DNA of 64,000 nucleotides from Gammaproteobacteria bacterium (GTDB taxonomy: Bacteria; Pseudomonadota; Gammaproteobacteria; Xanthomonadales; SZUA-36). The notes under the pieces were generated by a model. It was not told the origin of the DNA. It saw only the letters and a program-made list of their open reading frames with translations, and ran no database searches. How positions within the stretch are numbered: position 1 is the first letter of the stretch; the number at the start of each line of letters is the position of its first letter. A program made the position numbers and the translations under genes. Positions 44,670 to 56,489 of the stretch are shown in pieces. Location: contig JAJRRA010000048.1 of NCBI GenBank assembly GCA_024279945.1, forward strand, positions 175,800-239,799, read 5' to 3'.

Positions 44670-46661
44670 CTACAACACGACCCAGATTGCGAGAATACCG
44701 ATCAGGCCGGCGATCATCGCAAAGGCATAATGGAACAGGTATCCGCTCTGCCAGACCCTGATTCTTGCGGCGAGATTTCCCATCAGGCGTGCCGAACCGT
44801 TAACCAGTCCACCATCGATCACACCCGCATCAACCTTTTTCCACAGACCGCGTCCGATACGGACAGACCGACTGATAAATAGCTTTTGGTACAACTCGTC
44901 GAAGTAATATTTGTTTTCAAGCAATCGATAAATACCCGGTAACTTCTGCTTGAAAAAATCGGCCAGCGCCGGGCGGAACTGATAGATGAATGTGGCCAGC
45001 ACGAAACCGGTAATCATCAACCAGAAAGGTGCTGTCCCAATTGCATGCTTCGCCATGGCCACGGGACCGTGGAAATTTTCAGCGGCGTGCTCGAGCACAT
45101 TGTTATGTGGCAACACGCTGATGGCATCTGACAACCAGCCTTCAAACAATACCGGGCCAATCAACAGGTAACCGATCACGATGGACGGGATAGCCAGCAG
45201 AATCAGCGGAACCGTCACCACCCATGGGGATTCATGCGGCGCATGTTGCACAACACCATCGGGTGGGTGCTCGCCCGCACCGACATCAACCCGGTAACGT
45301 GGCTGACCGTGGAAGGTCAGGTAAAGCAGTCTGAAGCTGTAGAACGAGGTGATCAATACGCCGAGCAGCACACTCCAGTAAGCGACTTCTGAGCCCCACC
45401 GGGAAGATTCTGCAACGGCTTCAATAATCGAATCTTTGGAATAGAATCCGGACATAAATGGGAAACCGATCAGGGCCAGCGTACCCACCCAGGCGGTTAT
45501 CCAGGTAATTGGCATCTGTTTTCTCAAGCCACCCATATACCGCATATCCTGCTGATGATGCAGGGCAATAATTACCGAACCTGCTCCAAGGAACAGCAGC
45601 GCCTTGAAAAAGGCATGGGTCATCAAGTGAAAAATAGCCGCTGAATAGGCAGACACACCCAGTGCAACGGTCATGTACCCCAACTGTGACAGCGTTGAGT
45701 AGGCAATCACCCGCTTGATGTCATTCTGTACGATACCAACCAGGCCCATACCCAGGGCCGTCACTGCGCCAATCAGCATGACAAAACTCAGGGCTGCATC
45801 ACTGAGTTCGAACAGGGGAGACATGCGGGCGACCATGAAAATTCCTGCGGTAACCATGGTGGCCGCATGGATCAGGGCGGAAATGGGTGTCGGGCCTTCC
45901 ATGGAATCGGGCAGCCACACATGCAACGGCGCCTGGGCCGACTTACCCATGGCTCCAATAAACAGGCAGATACAGATAACCGTTATCCACTGCCACTCCA
46001 TGCCCGGAATAAGCGTAACCGTCTTCCCGGCAATGCCTGGCGCCGCCGCAAACACGGTTGCATAATCAAGGGAGCCGAAGGAATAGAGTACCGCAGCGAT
46101 GCCCAGCAGGAATCCAAAGTCCCCCACACGGTTGACCAGGAAGGCTTTGAGGCCTGCATAAATGGCGGATTCCCGGTCAAACCAGAAACCAATCAACAGG
46201 TATGACACCAGTCCCACGGCTTCCCAGCCGAAAAACAGCTGCATGAAGTTGTTGGACATCACCAACATCAGCATGGAAAAAGTAAACAGGGCTATATAAC
46301 TGAAAAATCTCTGATAACCCGGGTCTGTGGCCATGTACCCAATGGTGTAAATATGCACCATCAGTGAAACGAAAGTCACCACCGTCATCATCAGCGTGGT
46401 CAGGTGGTCGATCAGGAAACCGACCTCAAAATGGACTCCACCGGAAATCATCCAGGTATAGATGGTGATATTTTGTGTTTCCATACCGAGGAAAATTTGT
46501 TGGTACAGTACCCAGGCAGATAACAGGAACGAGACCCCGACACCCAGAATAGCGACCCAGTGTGACCCGGCACGGCCTACCTGCTTTCTCAGAAGTCCGG
46601 CAATGGCTGCCGCTGCCAGTGGCAGCAGGGGAATCAACAGCAATATGGTTTTCAGAGACAT
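44670..46661 (-). CDS. nuoL: NADH-quinone oxidoreductase subunit L
   Basis: The largest antiporter-like subunit (663 residues). The proton-path segments GWEAVGLVSYLLIGFW, MGKSAQAPLHVWLPDSMEGP and VIAYSTLSQLGYMTVALG are present. The C-terminal amphipathic lateral helix and last membrane helix extend along the arm to residue 663. It follows nuoK by one base. Confidence 0.97.
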   Translation of the reverse strand: MSLKTILLLIPLLPLAAAAIAGLLRKQVGRAGSHWVAILGVGVSFLLSAWVLYQQIFLGMETQNITIYTWMISGGVHFEVGFLIDHLTTLMMTVVTFVSLMVHIYTIGYMATDPGYQRFFSYIALFTFSMLMLVMSNNFMQLFFGWEAVGLVSYLLIGFWFDRESAIYAGLKAFLVNRVGDFGFLLGIAAVLYSFGSLDYATVFAAAPGIAGKTVTLIPGMEWQWITVICICLFIGAMGKSAQAPLHVWLPDSMEGPTPISALIHAATMVTAGIFMVARMSPLFELSDAALSFVMLIGAVTALGMGLVGIVQNDIKRVIAYSTLSQLGYMTVALGVSAYSAAIFHLMTHAFFKALLFLGAGSVIIALHHQQDMRYMGGLRKQMPITWITAWVGTLALIGFPFMSGFYSKDSIIEAVAESSRWGSEVAYWSVLLGVLITSFYSFRLLYLTFHGQPRYRVDVGAGEHPPDGVVQHAPHESPWVVTVPLILLAIPSIVIGYLLIGPVLFEGWLSDAISVLPHNNVLEHAAENFHGPVAMAKHAIGTAPFWLMITGFVLATFIYQFRPALADFFKQKLPGIYRLLENKYYFDELYQKLFISRSVRIGRGLWKKVDAGVIDGGLVNGSARLMGNLAARIRVWQSGYLFHYAFAMIAGLIGILAIWVVL

Positions 46662-46662
46662 A

Positions 46663-46968
46663 TCAGCCCTTCAGTTCATCCAGTTCGGCCACGTTGATCG
46701 TCCTGCGGTTGCGGAACAACACGACCAGGATCGCCAGTCCAATGGCCGCTTCAGAGGCCGCCACAGTCAGTATGAAAAATACGAATACCTGCCCATCCAT
46801 ATTTCCCAGGAAACGGGAAAAGGCAACAAAGTTCATATTCACCGCCAACAACATCAACTCGATGCACATCAGCAGGATGATGACGTTCTTGCGATTAAGA
46901 AAGATCCCCGCCACGCCCAGACAGAACAGGATCGCGCCCAGACTCAGAAAATGTGCGAGTGTCAACAT
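46663..46968 (-). CDS. nuoK: NADH-quinone oxidoreductase subunit K
   Basis: A 101-residue subunit with three membrane helices. The conserved glutamates lie in [19 protein letters not shown] and [16 protein letters not shown], both part of the coupling path. Its length is the usual one. It follows nuoJ by 34 bases. Confidence 0.97.
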   Translation of the reverse strand: MLTLAHFLSLGAILFCLGVAGIFLNRKNVIILLMCIELMLLAVNMNFVAFSRFLGNMDGQVFVFFILTVAASEAAIGLAILVVLFRNRRTINVAELDELKG

Positions 46969-47002
46969 GGTCCGATTCTCCTGAAAACTGATGGTGACAT
47001 GG

Positions 47003-47617
47003 TCAGTTCCCCTGCCTTGGTTCCGGGTCCATTTTCACCAGACGAACCCGTTCATCCCGCTGCACGCGCACTTGCATGGCCGGATTCTGACGTTTTTCTC
47101 CGACACGCTTCCTCAGCGTCAATGCAATGGCGGCAATGATTGCTACCAGCAGGATCACACCCGCTGCCTCGAAAGCCAGCAGGTAGTTGGTAAACAAAAG
47201 CTCTCCCAGGGCCTTGGTATTACTGAAGCCAACGGGATTCGGCGGTGGTATCGGGAAAGCACCCTGATCAAAGCTTCCCTTACTCCAGATCACAAGCAGT
47301 AACTCCGCTGCCATCAGTACCGCCACGACAATCCCAACGGGCAGGTAACGGATAAACCCCTCCTTCAACGGAGTCAGGTTGATATCCAGCATCATGACGA
47401 CAAACAGGAACAGCACCATCACCGCGCCGACATATACGAGTATCAGCACTATGGCCAGGAATTCTGCTTCCAGCAGCAACCAGATTGCCGCCGAACTGAA
47501 GAATGCCAGCACCAGGAACAGGGCAGAATAGACCGGGTTGCGCACGGTAATCACCGCCACCCCGGCCGAGACCATCACAAGTGAAAACACATAGAAAACT
47601 ATTTCGGTAATCGGCAT
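47003..47617 (-). CDS. nuoJ: NADH-quinone oxidoreductase subunit J
   Basis: A 204-residue, five-helix membrane subunit. Signature stretches are [20 protein letters not shown] and [20 protein letters not shown], the latter including the helix break that undergoes conformational change during turnover. The C-terminal 40 residues are charged and unlike E. coli, within normal variation. It lies between nuoI and nuoK. Confidence 0.96.
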   Translation of the reverse strand: MPITEIVFYVFSLVMVSAGVAVITVRNPVYSALFLVLAFFSSAAIWLLLEAEFLAIVLILVYVGAVMVLFLFVVMMLDINLTPLKEGFIRYLPVGIVVAVLMAAELLLVIWSKGSFDQGAFPIPPPNPVGFSNTKALGELLFTNYLLAFEAAGVILLVAIIAAIALTLRKRVGEKRQNPAMQVRVQRDERVRLVKMDPEPRQGN

Positions 47618-47631
47618 CTGTTCTGCTCCAC

Positions 47632-48120
47632 TCAGCGATATGCTGCGTCCTGTCTGCGATTGGCCGCAATGCTCTCTTCGTAACGATCCCCAACGGCAAG
47701 TAATTTATCTTTGGTCATGGTCTGTTCGCTGGGGTCTTCAAAGTAGTATTCGGCCACATCGGTCAACACAATTGAATCAACCGGACAGGACTCCTCACAA
47801 AGACCGCAGAAAATACATTTGAACAAATCAATCTCATAGCGTGTGGTCCGGCGTGTGCCATCTTCCCGCTGGGTCGAATCAATGGTAATAGCCAGGGCCG
47901 GGCAGACTGCCTCACAAAGTTTGCAGGCAATGCAGCGTTCCTCGCCATTGGGGTAACGGCGCAGTGCATGCAGGCCACGGAAACGGTTGGATTTGGGGGT
48001 CTTTTCTTCCGGATAGTGAACGGTAAACTTGGGTTGAAAGAAATAACGCAGCGTCACCGCAGCGCCTTTGGCCAATTCCAGCAACAGCAGACTTTTCAGG
48101 AAACGGGTAATTGTATTCAT
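47632..48120 (-). CDS. nuoI: NADH-quinone oxidoreductase subunit I
   Basis: A 162-residue peripheral-arm subunit carrying clusters N6a and N6b: [16 protein letters not shown] and [16 protein letters not shown]. The N-terminal helix lies on the membrane. The ATG at 48120 is used (MNTITRFL); a TTG at 48126 would overlap nuoH. It follows nuoH by two bases. Confidence 0.96.
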   Translation of the reverse strand: MNTITRFLKSLLLLELAKGAAVTLRYFFQPKFTVHYPEEKTPKSNRFRGLHALRRYPNGEERCIACKLCEAVCPALAITIDSTQREDGTRRTTRYEIDLFKCIFCGLCEESCPVDSIVLTDVAEYYFEDPSEQTMTKDKLLAVGDRYEESIAANRRQDAAYR

Positions 48121-48122
48121 GC

Positions 48123-49160
48123 TCAACTACCCCTCACAACCAGGCCGAAAACAGAAAAGACTGCTGCAACCAGTACCCAGCCCATCGTGATGGGCACAAA
48201 TACTTTCCATCCCAAACGCATGATCTGGTCGTATCGATACCGCGGATAAGTCGCACGCCACCACAGGAACAGGTACATAAAGAACACGGTTTTCAACAGA
48301 AACCAGAAGATACTTCCCTGGCCCAGGAAGGTATCGCCGACTAACCACAAACCCTCGAAAGGAGACAACCACCCACCCGCAAACAGAATCGCTGTCAAGG
48401 CGGAAATCAGGATCATATTGGCATATTCGGCAAGGAAAAATACGGCGAAAGCGGCACCTGCATACTCGACATGAAAACCGGCAACAATTTCTGATTCACC
48501 TTCAGCAACATCAAACGGCGCCCGGTTGGTCTCAGCCAGGCCGGAAATTATGTAAACCACGAACAAGGGCAGCAGGGGCAGCCAGAACCAGTCCAACAGA
48601 CCACCTTGCTGGGCCAGTACGATTTCCGTCAGATTCAGGGAACCTGACAGAATGAGCACACCTACCAGCGCAAACCCCATTGCAATCTCGTAGGACACCA
48701 TCTGCGCGCATGACCTGATCGACCCAAGAAAAGCATACTTCGAATTCGAGGCCCAGCCTGCAATAATCAAGCCATAAACGCCGATGGAAGACATCGCCAG
48801 GAGATAGAGCAACCCCGCATCAATGTCCGCGATCACCATCCAGTCGTTAAACGGTATAACAACCCAGGCCGCAAATGCCGGCGCCAATGACAGGACTGGA
48901 GCCAACACGAACAGGAACTTATTGGCGTTTGCCGGCAGTACGATTTCTTTTAACAGCAGTTTGAGGACATCGGCGAAAGGCTGGAACAGGCCCGCTGGAC
49001 CGATACGGTTCGGCCCTCTGCGCAACTGCATGTAACCAATGACCTTGCGCTCCATATAGGTGTAATACGCCACGGTCAGAATCAACGGCACGACAACCGC
49101 AACAATTTTCAACAACAGGATGACGATATATATCAATTGATCCCACAAGGTCTCAGACAT
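48123..49160 (-). CDS. nuoH: NADH-quinone oxidoreductase subunit H
   Basis: A 345-residue membrane subunit forming much of the quinone chamber. It shows [50 protein letters not shown] and [17 protein letters not shown] (conserved acidic loop). The length is typical. It overlaps nuoG by one base (TGATG). Confidence 0.97.
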   Translation of the reverse strand: MSETLWDQLIYIVILLLKIVAVVVPLILTVAYYTYMERKVIGYMQLRRGPNRIGPAGLFQPFADVLKLLLKEIVLPANANKFLFVLAPVLSLAPAFAAWVVIPFNDWMVIADIDAGLLYLLAMSSIGVYGLIIAGWASNSKYAFLGSIRSCAQMVSYEIAMGFALVGVLILSGSLNLTEIVLAQQGGLLDWFWLPLLPLFVVYIISGLAETNRAPFDVAEGESEIVAGFHVEYAGAAFAVFFLAEYANMILISALTAILFAGGWLSPFEGLWLVGDTFLGQGSIFWFLLKTVFFMYLFLWWRATYPRYRYDQIMRLGWKVFVPITMGWVLVAAVFSVFGLVVRGS

Positions 49161-51622
49161 CAGGCCACCTCCACAATGACGGGTGCAACCGCCTGTCCAA
49201 GCCCACCGGTTCCGCTACGCAGCCATGCACCACCTTCCGGCACCTGATCACTGAACCGGACTTCCACAGTGACACTGTTTTCTCCCTGGTGAACCCGGGC
49301 GATGCCGCCATCGGTCAAGCCCAGGCGAATGGCGTCCAGCGGATTCAGACCGACAAACCCGCTGTCAGCCTGGGCGGTTTGTTGCAGGGCTTCTGAACGC
49401 CTGCAGAGCGCGTCAATCGAGTACATGGCCAATTCACCAATGCGGTAAAGGCCTTTTTCATGGGACGGAAATGCCATTCCGCCATTGCCTTTTTCCCCAC
49501 CGTCATAACCCATTTCCGGATTTGCCGTCTGCATGGCCGCAGCCATTTGTTCCTGCAATTCACCCAGGCTGACCTGATTAAAACCTTCCAGTCCTAACTC
49601 ATAGCCAAGTCTTCTGAGAATCTTCCAGCCCGCACGTGCTTCACCAGACGCTTTACCGGCGGGCGCATAGTTCATGCTACTGCCATCCAGATTGACCAGG
49701 CTACCTTCTGATTCCGCCAGGGGTGCAAGGGGCAAAATAATGTCAGCAGCCTCGCGGAGGCTGTCAGTGGCAAATGAACAAACGGCGATAACTTTCTCCG
49801 CATTACTGAAAGCAGCCGTAGCCTGCGCCGGATTGCCGGTATCGGATTCCGGCTCAAAATCCCAAAGCAGGTAACACTTCCGGGGGTCTTCCAGCATCTG
49901 TACCGCATTCAATCCAGGCTGCGAATCCCTGCCACCGGGAGCACGGTGTGGTACCGCGCCGGCTAACCAGGCTCCGGCTGGATTTCCGCCATGGGCCAGG
50001 ATGTTCACATCCGATCCGCTTGCGCTGGCTATATAAACGGCCAGCTTACGCAGCCAGGCGGCGTCCGGGTGACTCATTGCAAACTGGCCGAGAAAGACCA
50101 GTCCTCTGGCGCAATTTTTCAGTCGGTCAGCAAGCGTAGTAAATTCATCGATATCTTCTGTAAAAGATTGATCTTTAGGTATTTCATTCAATGAATCGCG
50201 TAGATTTTCAGAAATAGCACGACCGGTTGACTTTTCGACAGCGACAGCCAGAGCAGCGAGTTTGCGGACCATGTCCTGAGGTGCTGCTACTGCATCAAGG
50301 CTGGTATCAAATGTAAAGGACCAGTCCAACGGGTTAATGACGGAAATAGCGGCACCGTTCCGCCCCGCCTTGCGCAGTCGATGCCCCAGGATGGGAGCTT
50401 CCTGCATGGGATTACACCCAAGCAGCAACACGGCATCCGAGGTCTCGATTTCGGCAATACTCCGCTCAAACAGCGGGGAAACCGGACTTGCGGCATCGTC
50501 GGAAAAATCCTGTTCACGCAATCGGTGATCTATGTTATTGCTGCCCAGTTGCCGAATCAGGGCCTGAGCCAGGAAATACTCCTCGCTGGCGGCCGAAGGA
50601 GACATCAACATGCCCAGTTGCGCGGGTCCATGATGTTCCAGGCTTTCTTGTATCGCGGCAACGGCCACTTTAATCGCCTCATCCCAGGAAACTGTTTTCC
50701 ATTCGCCACCGTCTTTCACCAGAGGTGAGAGCGCACGATCATCGGAATAGAGTCCCAGGTGACTGAAACGGTCGCGATCGGACAACCAGGTTTCGTTGGT
50801 CGCCTCATTGTCTCGCGGTACCGTGCGCAGAATCTTGCCACGGCGAACATGGTGATAAAGGCAGGAACCAACCGCATCATGTGCCGCGACGGATGGCCTG
50901 GCCACCAACTCCCAGGCCCGGGCCGCAAAGCGGAAAGGCTTGTTTGTCAGTGCGCCAACCGGACATAAATCAATGATATTGCCGGATAATTCCGAATCAA
51001 TACTTTTTTCCACACAGGTACCGATTTCCAGGCGGTCACCACGCCCTGCTCCACCCATCTCCGTGGTTCCTGCAATTTCTTCCAGGAAACGCACGCAGCG
51101 TGTGCAATGAATGCAGCGCGTCATTTCGGTCTGCACCAGTGGACCGACATTCTTGTCCTTGACGACTCGCTTGCGTTCGCTGAAACGGGATACGGAACGC
51201 CCATAACCCATGGCCAAATCCTGAAGTTCGCACTCACCACCCTGATCACAGATGGGGCAATCCAATGGATGGTTGATCAACAGGAATTCCATGACCCCGT
51301 GCTGGGCATCAACGGAACGGCGGGAAGTGGTATATACCTTCATCCCCTCCATCACCGGTGTGGCGCAGGCAGGCAATGGCTTGGGCGCTTTCTCCACATC
51401 GACCAGGCACATGCGGCAACTGGCCGAAATACTCAGTTTGGGGTGGTAGCAAAACCGCGGGATCTCGATGCCAGCCTTGTCAGTAGCTTCGATGATCATG
51501 GAGCCCTTCGGGGCTTGCATGGAAACTCCGTCAACTTCGATATTGACCATTTCCACCGGTTCCGGAGCGGATTCTTTCACTGCAGTTCCTTCAACTGAAG
51601 TGTTGTTAGATTCAGCGCTCAT
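49160..51622 (-). CDS. nuoG: NADH-quinone oxidoreductase subunit G
   Basis: An 820-residue subunit. The N-terminal 2Fe-2S site is [15 protein letters not shown], then [14 protein letters not shown], the His-ligated and four-Cys 4Fe-4S regions around [15 protein letters not shown] and [13 protein letters not shown], and finally a large molybdopterin-oxidoreductase-like domain that has lost its cofactor. The domain order and length match the gammaproteobacterial form. It overlaps nuoF by four bases (ATGA). Confidence 0.96.
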   Translation of the reverse strand: MSAESNNTSVEGTAVKESAPEPVEMVNIEVDGVSMQAPKGSMIIEATDKAGIEIPRFCYHPKLSISASCRMCLVDVEKAPKPLPACATPVMEGMKVYTTSRRSVDAQHGVMEFLLINHPLDCPICDQGGECELQDLAMGYGRSVSRFSERKRVVKDKNVGPLVQTEMTRCIHCTRCVRFLEEIAGTTEMGGAGRGDRLEIGTCVEKSIDSELSGNIIDLCPVGALTNKPFRFAARAWELVARPSVAAHDAVGSCLYHHVRRGKILRTVPRDNEATNETWLSDRDRFSHLGLYSDDRALSPLVKDGGEWKTVSWDEAIKVAVAAIQESLEHHGPAQLGMLMSPSAASEEYFLAQALIRQLGSNNIDHRLREQDFSDDAASPVSPLFERSIAEIETSDAVLLLGCNPMQEAPILGHRLRKAGRNGAAISVINPLDWSFTFDTSLDAVAAPQDMVRKLAALAVAVEKSTGRAISENLRDSLNEIPKDQSFTEDIDEFTTLADRLKNCARGLVFLGQFAMSHPDAAWLRKLAVYIASASGSDVNILAHGGNPAGAWLAGAVPHRAPGGRDSQPGLNAVQMLEDPRKCYLLWDFEPESDTGNPAQATAAFSNAEKVIAVCSFATDSLREAADIILPLAPLAESEGSLVNLDGSSMNYAPAGKASGEARAGWKILRRLGYELGLEGFNQVSLGELQEQMAAAMQTANPEMGYDGGEKGNGGMAFPSHEKGLYRIGELAMYSIDALCRRSEALQQTAQADSGFVGLNPLDAIRLGLTDGGIARVHQGENSVTVEVRFSDQVPEGGAWLRSGTGGLGQAVAPVIVEVA

Positions 51623-52914
51623 GCCGCCTGTCCTTTTTGTTCTTCGACCATTGAGCGACCGTTTTTTACGTAGTATTCAAATTCATCCCAGTACTGACGC
51701 AAAAAGCCCTGTACAGGCCAGGCTGCCGCTTCTCCAAAAGCACAGATGGTGTGTCCCTCGATCTGGCCGGCAGCAGAGCGCAGCAATTCCAGATCGCCCT
51801 CTTCACCGTCACCGTTCACGATTCTCTGTAACATACGGTGCATCCAGCCGGTACCTTCACGGCAGGGTGTGCACTGTCCACATGATTCCATATGATAGAA
51901 CTGCGCGATGCGCATACAGGCCTTGACCATACAGGTGGAATCATCCATCACTATGACGGCGCCTGAACCCAATCCCGAGCCAACCTTGCTCAAGGAATCA
52001 AAGTCCATGTCGCATTTCATAATGACATCAGCAGGCAGTACCGGCATGGACGACCCACCGGGGATCACCCCCTTGAGCTTGTGTCCATCACGGACACCGC
52101 CGGCAAGTTCCAGCAGTTCCGCAAAAGGTGTACCCAACGGGACTTCATAATTCCCTGGCTTATTGACGTGCCCGGACACTGAAAAACATTTCGGCCCACC
52201 GTTATTCGGCTTGCCAATCTGCAAAAACCAATCGGCGCCATTGCGCATGATGGCGGGTATGGAGGCCAGTGTTTCCGTATTGTTGATGGTACTGGGCTTG
52301 CCATACAGGCCAAAGTTAGCCGGGAATGGCGGTTTAAAACGTGGTTGGCCCTTCTTGCCTTCCAGCGACTCCATCAGAGCAGTTTCTTCACCGCAGATAT
52401 AGGCGCCTGCCCCCAGTGCGGTATGGATATCCATGTCAATGCCCGAGCCGAGAATATCTTTGCCCAGCAGGCCAGCTTCATAGGCATCCCGCAAAGCCTG
52501 TTCAAAGCGTTCAAACGGCTCGTGATGAAACTCACCACGCAGGTAGTTGTATCCCACCGTTGCTCCCATGGAATATGCGGCAATAGCCATCCCCTCAATT
52601 ACGGCATGGGGATTGAAACGCAAGATGTCGCGGTCGTGGCAGGTGCCAGGCTCAGATTCGTCCGAGTTGCACAAAATATATTTTTGTACCGGCGCAGAGC
52701 GTGGCATGAAACTCCACTTGAGGCCAGTGGGAAAACCCGCACCGCCCCTACCCCGCAAGGCTGAGGCTTTGACAATCTCAATAATTTCATCCGGTGAGGT
52801 TTTTTCCTGCAGGATTTTCCGCCATGCCCGGTAACCGTCAACCGATAAATAGGTATCCATTGACCAGGGCTGGTCAGCGTCCAGAGTGGTAAATACGACC
52901 TTGTGATCTGCCAT
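51619..52914 (-). CDS. nuoF: NADH-quinone oxidoreductase subunit F
   Basis: The FMN- and NADH-binding subunit, 431 residues. It has RGRGGAGFPTGLKWSF (FMN/NADH loop), CNSDESEPGTCHDR and the N3 cluster motif SCGQCTPCREGTGW. The ATG at 52914 has GGGAGA about nine bases upstream and is preferred to a GTG at 52935 that overlaps nuoE. Located in the cytoplasmic arm. Confidence 0.96.
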   Translation of the reverse strand: MADHKVVFTTLDADQPWSMDTYLSVDGYRAWRKILQEKTSPDEIIEIVKASALRGRGGAGFPTGLKWSFMPRSAPVQKYILCNSDESEPGTCHDRDILRFNPHAVIEGMAIAAYSMGATVGYNYLRGEFHHEPFERFEQALRDAYEAGLLGKDILGSGIDMDIHTALGAGAYICGEETALMESLEGKKGQPRFKPPFPANFGLYGKPSTINNTETLASIPAIMRNGADWFLQIGKPNNGGPKCFSVSGHVNKPGNYEVPLGTPFAELLELAGGVRDGHKLKGVIPGGSSMPVLPADVIMKCDMDFDSLSKVGSGLGSGAVIVMDDSTCMVKACMRIAQFYHMESCGQCTPCREGTGWMHRMLQRIVNGDGEEGDLELLRSAAGQIEGHTICAFGEAAAWPVQGFLRQYWDEFEYYVKNGRSMVEEQKGQAA

Positions 52915-52931
52915 GCCCGAAATTCTCCCAA

Positions 52932-53435
52932 TCACTCCAACCCATCCAGGATGGCGTCCAACTTTTCGATATCCAGGTTTTCGTGGTAGTGGCCATCAAC
53001 GACCATCATCGGTGCACCACAACAACCAGCCAGGCACTCTTCTTCCCTAATCAGCGAGATGCGCTGATCTTGCGTTGTCTCGCCCAGGGTCACGCCCAGT
53101 TTCTTCTCTGTATGAGCCAATAGATCTTCCGCCCCCCGCAGCCAACACGAAATATTGGTGCAGATGTTGACCTTGTGGCGCCCCACGGGTTTATCATCAA
53201 ACATGGAATAAAACGACACGACCTCGTGTGCCCAGATCGGGGGCAAATCCAGATATTCAGCAACGGCCTCAGTCAGTTCCGGGCTAATCCACCCCCCGTT
53301 TTGCACCTGCGCGGCCATCAAGGACTGGATCAGTGCTGAGCGTTTCCTGTCCGGCGGAAACTTCGCCAGCCAGTGGTCTATGGTTTTGCGGGTTTCTTCG
53401 GTCAACATGGCGCTGCCGTTGTTGTTCTGATCCAT
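52932..53435 (-). CDS. nuoE: NADH-quinone oxidoreductase subunit E
   Basis: A 167-residue thioredoxin-like subunit with the N1a 2Fe-2S ligands CTNISCW and CLAGCCGAP. The N-terminal helical bundle precedes it. It overlaps the nuoD stop by one base (TGATG). Confidence 0.96.
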   Translation of the reverse strand: MDQNNNGSAMLTEETRKTIDHWLAKFPPDRKRSALIQSLMAAQVQNGGWISPELTEAVAEYLDLPPIWAHEVVSFYSMFDDKPVGRHKVNICTNISCWLRGAEDLLAHTEKKLGVTLGETTQDQRISLIREEECLAGCCGAPMMVVDGHYHENLDIEKLDAILDGLE

Positions 53436-54688
53436 CAGCGATCCACCTCACCAAATACCAGGTCCAGTGTGCTGATGATGGCGACGGCATCGGCCAGCAT
53501 GTGGCCCTGGGTTAATTCTTCCAAGCCCGACAGGTGGGCAAAACCCGGAGCGCGAAAATGAAGTCGGAACGGTTTGTTTGCTCCATCGGATACCAGGTAA
53601 CAGCCAAATTCACCCTTGGGTGCCTCCACCGCAGCATAGGTCTCGCCGGCCGGAACACAGTAACCTTCGGTGAACAGCTTGAAGTGATGAATCAAGGCTT
53701 CCATATCATCCTTCATCTCTTCCCGGCTCGGTGGGGCGATTTTGAAATTCTTGAGCATGACCTGCCCCGGGTTTTCCCGTAACCAGTCCACGCATTGGAG
53801 GATGATTCTGGCTGACTGTCTCATTTCCTCCACCCGCACCAGGTAGCGGTCATAGCAGTCGCCGTTAACACCAACCGGAATATCCAAATCAACCTGGTCG
53901 TACATGGCGTAGGGCTGTTTCTTGCGTAAATCCCATTCAATGCCGGAACCACGCAGCATCACCCCCGAAAAGCCCATCTGAACCGCCCTTTCGGGTGAAA
54001 TAATGCCAATATTGACCGTACGCTGTTTCCAAATTCGATTGTCCGTCAGCAGGGTTTCATATATGTCGATCTTGCTGGGTACGTCTTTGGCGAATGCTTC
54101 AATGAAATCCAGCACCGAACCGTCACGCCATTCGTTACGGCGCTTCAGGTCCTTGCCCCTGGTCCACTGCGTTTCCTTGTACCGGGGCATGCTTTCGGGT
54201 AAATCACGGTAAACACCACCCGGGCGATAATAATTAGCGTGCAAGCGCGCACCCGTAACCGCCTCGTACATATCCATGATCATTTCCCGCTCACGGAAGG
54301 CGTACATGAACATGGACATGGCGCCCAGGTCCAGGCCGCAGGAAGCGATCCACAGCAGGTGGTTAGAGAAGCGGGTCAGTTCATCAAACATCGTGCGGAT
54401 ATACTGTGCCCTGGGCGGCAATTCTATTCCCAGCAGTTGTTCGATGGCACGCACATAAGCGTGTTCATTACACATCATCGACATGTAATCGAGACGGTCA
54501 AGGTAACCAATGCTCTGGTTGTACGGCTTGCTTTCCGCCAGTTTTTCAGTCGCACGATGCAATAGACCGATATGTGGATCCGCCCGTACAATCGTTTCCC
54601 CGTCCAATTCCAGGATCAGGCGAAGCACACCATGGGCTGCTGGATGCTGGGGGCCGAAATTCATTGTGTAATTGTGTATTTCGGACAT
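53435..54688 (-). CDS. nuoD: NADH-quinone oxidoreductase subunit D
   Basis: A 417-residue quinone-site subunit. From [20 protein letters not shown] it shows [32 protein letters not shown] and the C-terminal [23 protein letters not shown] end. ATG at 54688 is one base after nuoC. nuoC and nuoD are separate genes, unlike the fused nuoCD of E. coli. Confidence 0.97.
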   Translation of the reverse strand: MSEIHNYTMNFGPQHPAAHGVLRLILELDGETIVRADPHIGLLHRATEKLAESKPYNQSIGYLDRLDYMSMMCNEHAYVRAIEQLLGIELPPRAQYIRTMFDELTRFSNHLLWIASCGLDLGAMSMFMYAFREREMIMDMYEAVTGARLHANYYRPGGVYRDLPESMPRYKETQWTRGKDLKRRNEWRDGSVLDFIEAFAKDVPSKIDIYETLLTDNRIWKQRTVNIGIISPERAVQMGFSGVMLRGSGIEWDLRKKQPYAMYDQVDLDIPVGVNGDCYDRYLVRVEEMRQSARIILQCVDWLRENPGQVMLKNFKIAPPSREEMKDDMEALIHHFKLFTEGYCVPAGETYAAVEAPKGEFGCYLVSDGANKPFRLHFRAPGFAHLSGLEELTQGHMLADAVAIISTLDLVFGEVDR

Positions 54689-54689
54689 C

Positions 54690-55448
54690 TCAGTCTGCCT
54701 CGCCGCTGTCTGTTTGCCCGGAGGAAGTGGATACTTCAACCGCAAGGTCCACATCATCGGTTTTATAGCGTGAATCCGAACGCAGTACCCGTGGAACCGT
54801 CACCCGGGGTTCAATCTCAACCGGCTCATAGATAACACGCTTTTTCTGGCTGTCGTAGCGCACTGCAACGTTACCGATCAAGGGGAAATCCTTGCGGAAT
54901 GGGTGCCCGGTGAAACCATAATCGGATAGAATTCTTCGCAGGTCGGGATGCCCCTCAAAGACGATGCCAAACAGGTCGAAAGCTTCCCTTTCATACCAAT
55001 TTGCTGAATTCCATATTTCTACCAGGGAAGGTACGATCGGCATACCTTCATCAGGCGCAAAACACTGAATCCTGAGACGCTTGTTGTGTTTGAATGAAAG
55101 CAGGTGGGCAACCACACCAAAGCGCTGTGTGACCTGGCCTGCTTCGGGACGATCAGCCCAATTAAACCGGCCGGGACCCATACCGCCAACACCTCTGCTG
55201 AACCCCTGGAAGCTCGCCTCATCAGTCTCCCATTCCGACTGACCGTAACCCAGGTAATCGATGCCACACAGATCGCTTAACTGCTCGTAGCTGAAATCGT
55301 CTTCATCCCTCAGAGCCCGGCAGACTTCCAGCCAGTTCTCAATATCAACATCCAGCGACACGATACCGGACTGAGTTGCACCGATCGTGACGGAATCGCC
55401 GAATCGACCGGTAAAAAGTTCCAAAACTGATTTTAGCGTGTCACTCAT
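54690..55448 (-). CDS. nuoC: NADH-quinone oxidoreductase subunit C
   Basis: A 252-residue peripheral subunit. The core [22 protein letters not shown] motif ([20 protein letters not shown]) and [14 protein letters not shown] are conserved. The ATG at 55448 (MSDTLKS), four bases after the nuoB stop, is preferred to one nine codons earlier. A C-terminal extension of about 50 residues (after [10 protein letters not shown]) is charged and variable. Confidence 0.95.
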   Translation of the reverse strand: MSDTLKSVLELFTGRFGDSVTIGATQSGIVSLDVDIENWLEVCRALRDEDDFSYEQLSDLCGIDYLGYGQSEWETDEASFQGFSRGVGGMGPGRFNWADRPEAGQVTQRFGVVAHLLSFKHNKRLRIQCFAPDEGMPIVPSLVEIWNSANWYEREAFDLFGIVFEGHPDLRRILSDYGFTGHPFRKDFPLIGNVAVRYDSQKKRVIYEPVEIEPRVTVPRVLRSDSRYKTDDVDLAVEVSTSSGQTDSGEAD

Positions 55449-55452
55449 GCGC

Positions 55453-55980
55453 TCACCTGGCGATGGTGGTTTCACGACGAATCTTCGCCTGAAGCTGAAG
55501 AATGCCGTAGATCAGTGCTTCCGCCGTCGGTGGACAACCAGGCACATAGATATCAACCGGAATAACCCGGTCACAACCACGCACGACGGAGTAGGCATAG
55601 TGATAGTAGCCACCTCCATTGGCGCAGGAACCCATCGAAATGACCCACTTTGGGTTGGGCATCTGGTCGTAAACCTTGCGCAGAGCCGGCGCCATCTTGT
55701 TGGTCAGCGTACCGGCTACGATCATCACATCGGACTGTCGCGGGCTGGGACGGAAAATAACGCCAAATCGATCAAGGTCATAACGTGCGGCACCGGCCTG
55801 CATCATTTCCACAGCACAGCATGCAAGGCCAAACGTCATAGGCCACATTGAACCGGTGCGAGCCCAGTTAATCAACGCGTCCAGCGAAGTGGTGACCAGG
55901 CCCCGGTCCAGAAGCGGATTCTGGTCAGCACTGGGTCGAAGAATATCGTCGACCGCCGCCAGCGGGGTGGGGTTGTTCAT
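55453..55980 (-). CDS. nuoB: NADH-quinone oxidoreductase subunit B
   Basis: A 175-residue subunit carrying cluster N2, next to quinone. Ligands are in [20 protein letters not shown] and [10 protein letters not shown]. The ATG at 55980 overlaps the nuoA stop (ATGA); an in-frame ATG two codons earlier is also possible. N-terminal residues before the core are variable. Confidence 0.96.
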   Translation of the reverse strand: MNNPTPLAAVDDILRPSADQNPLLDRGLVTTSLDALINWARTGSMWPMTFGLACCAVEMMQAGAARYDLDRFGVIFRPSPRQSDVMIVAGTLTNKMAPALRKVYDQMPNPKWVISMGSCANGGGYYHYAYSVVRGCDRVIPVDIYVPGCPPTAEALIYGILQLQAKIRRETTIAR

Positions 55981-56345
55981 TCCCATTCCAGAGCTCCTTT
56001 TTTCCACAGATAGATAAACCCGATTACAAGCTCGAGGACAAAGAACCTCATCGCGAACAGCCCAAATGTACCCAGTTCATCCAAAACCAGCGCCCAGGGT
56101 ATGAAAAAAGTGATTTCGAGGTCAAAAATAATAAACAGGATAGCGACGAGGTAATAGCGGACATCAAACTGGGAGCGTGAATCTTCAAAGGCTTCGAAAC
56201 CGCACTCGTAAGGTGAGCTTTTTTCACTGCTGGGCTCCCTGGGGCCAAGCAAGCTACCCAGAATCCCGCCGGTCATGAGTAAGCCAATACCCATCACAAG
56301 CGCTATGGCGATAAAAATCAGAACTGGAAAATATTCTGCGAGCAT
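55977..56345 (-). CDS. nuoA: NADH-quinone oxidoreductase subunit A
   Basis: A 122-residue, three-helix membrane subunit. The conserved [21 protein letters not shown] loop and [12 protein letters not shown] helix are present. It is the first gene of the nuo operon, 44 bases after tRNA-Leu, so transcription may come through from the tRNA and secG-tpiA region. Confidence 0.96.
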   Translation of the reverse strand: MLAEYFPVLIFIAIALVMGIGLLMTGGILGSLLGPREPSSEKSSPYECGFEAFEDSRSQFDVRYYLVAILFIIFDLEITFFIPWALVLDELGTFGLFAMRFFVLELVIGFIYLWKKGALEWE

Positions 56346-56389
56346 GCTCGTCTCTCAATTCAAGACACCCATACCAGGTGTCAATAAAA

Positions 56390-56474
56390 TGGTGCCCAAG
56401 GCCGGACTCGAACCGGCACGGCTATCGCCACTACCCCCTCAAGATAGCGTGTCTACCAATTCCACCACTTGGGC
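56390..56474 (-). tRNA. tRNA-Leu (anticodon GAG)
   Basis: An 85-nt class II tRNA with encoded CCA, a long variable arm (about TAGTGGCGATAGCC) and D-loop GGAATTGGTAGACAC typical of leucine tRNAs. Anticodon stem-loop is CTATC-TTGAGGG-GGTAG, giving anticodon GAG, which reads CUU and CUC. It lies between secG and nuoA, a frequent arrangement in gammaproteobacteria. Confidence 0.95.
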
Positions 56475-56489
56475 CAGTTCTTGCCGTGA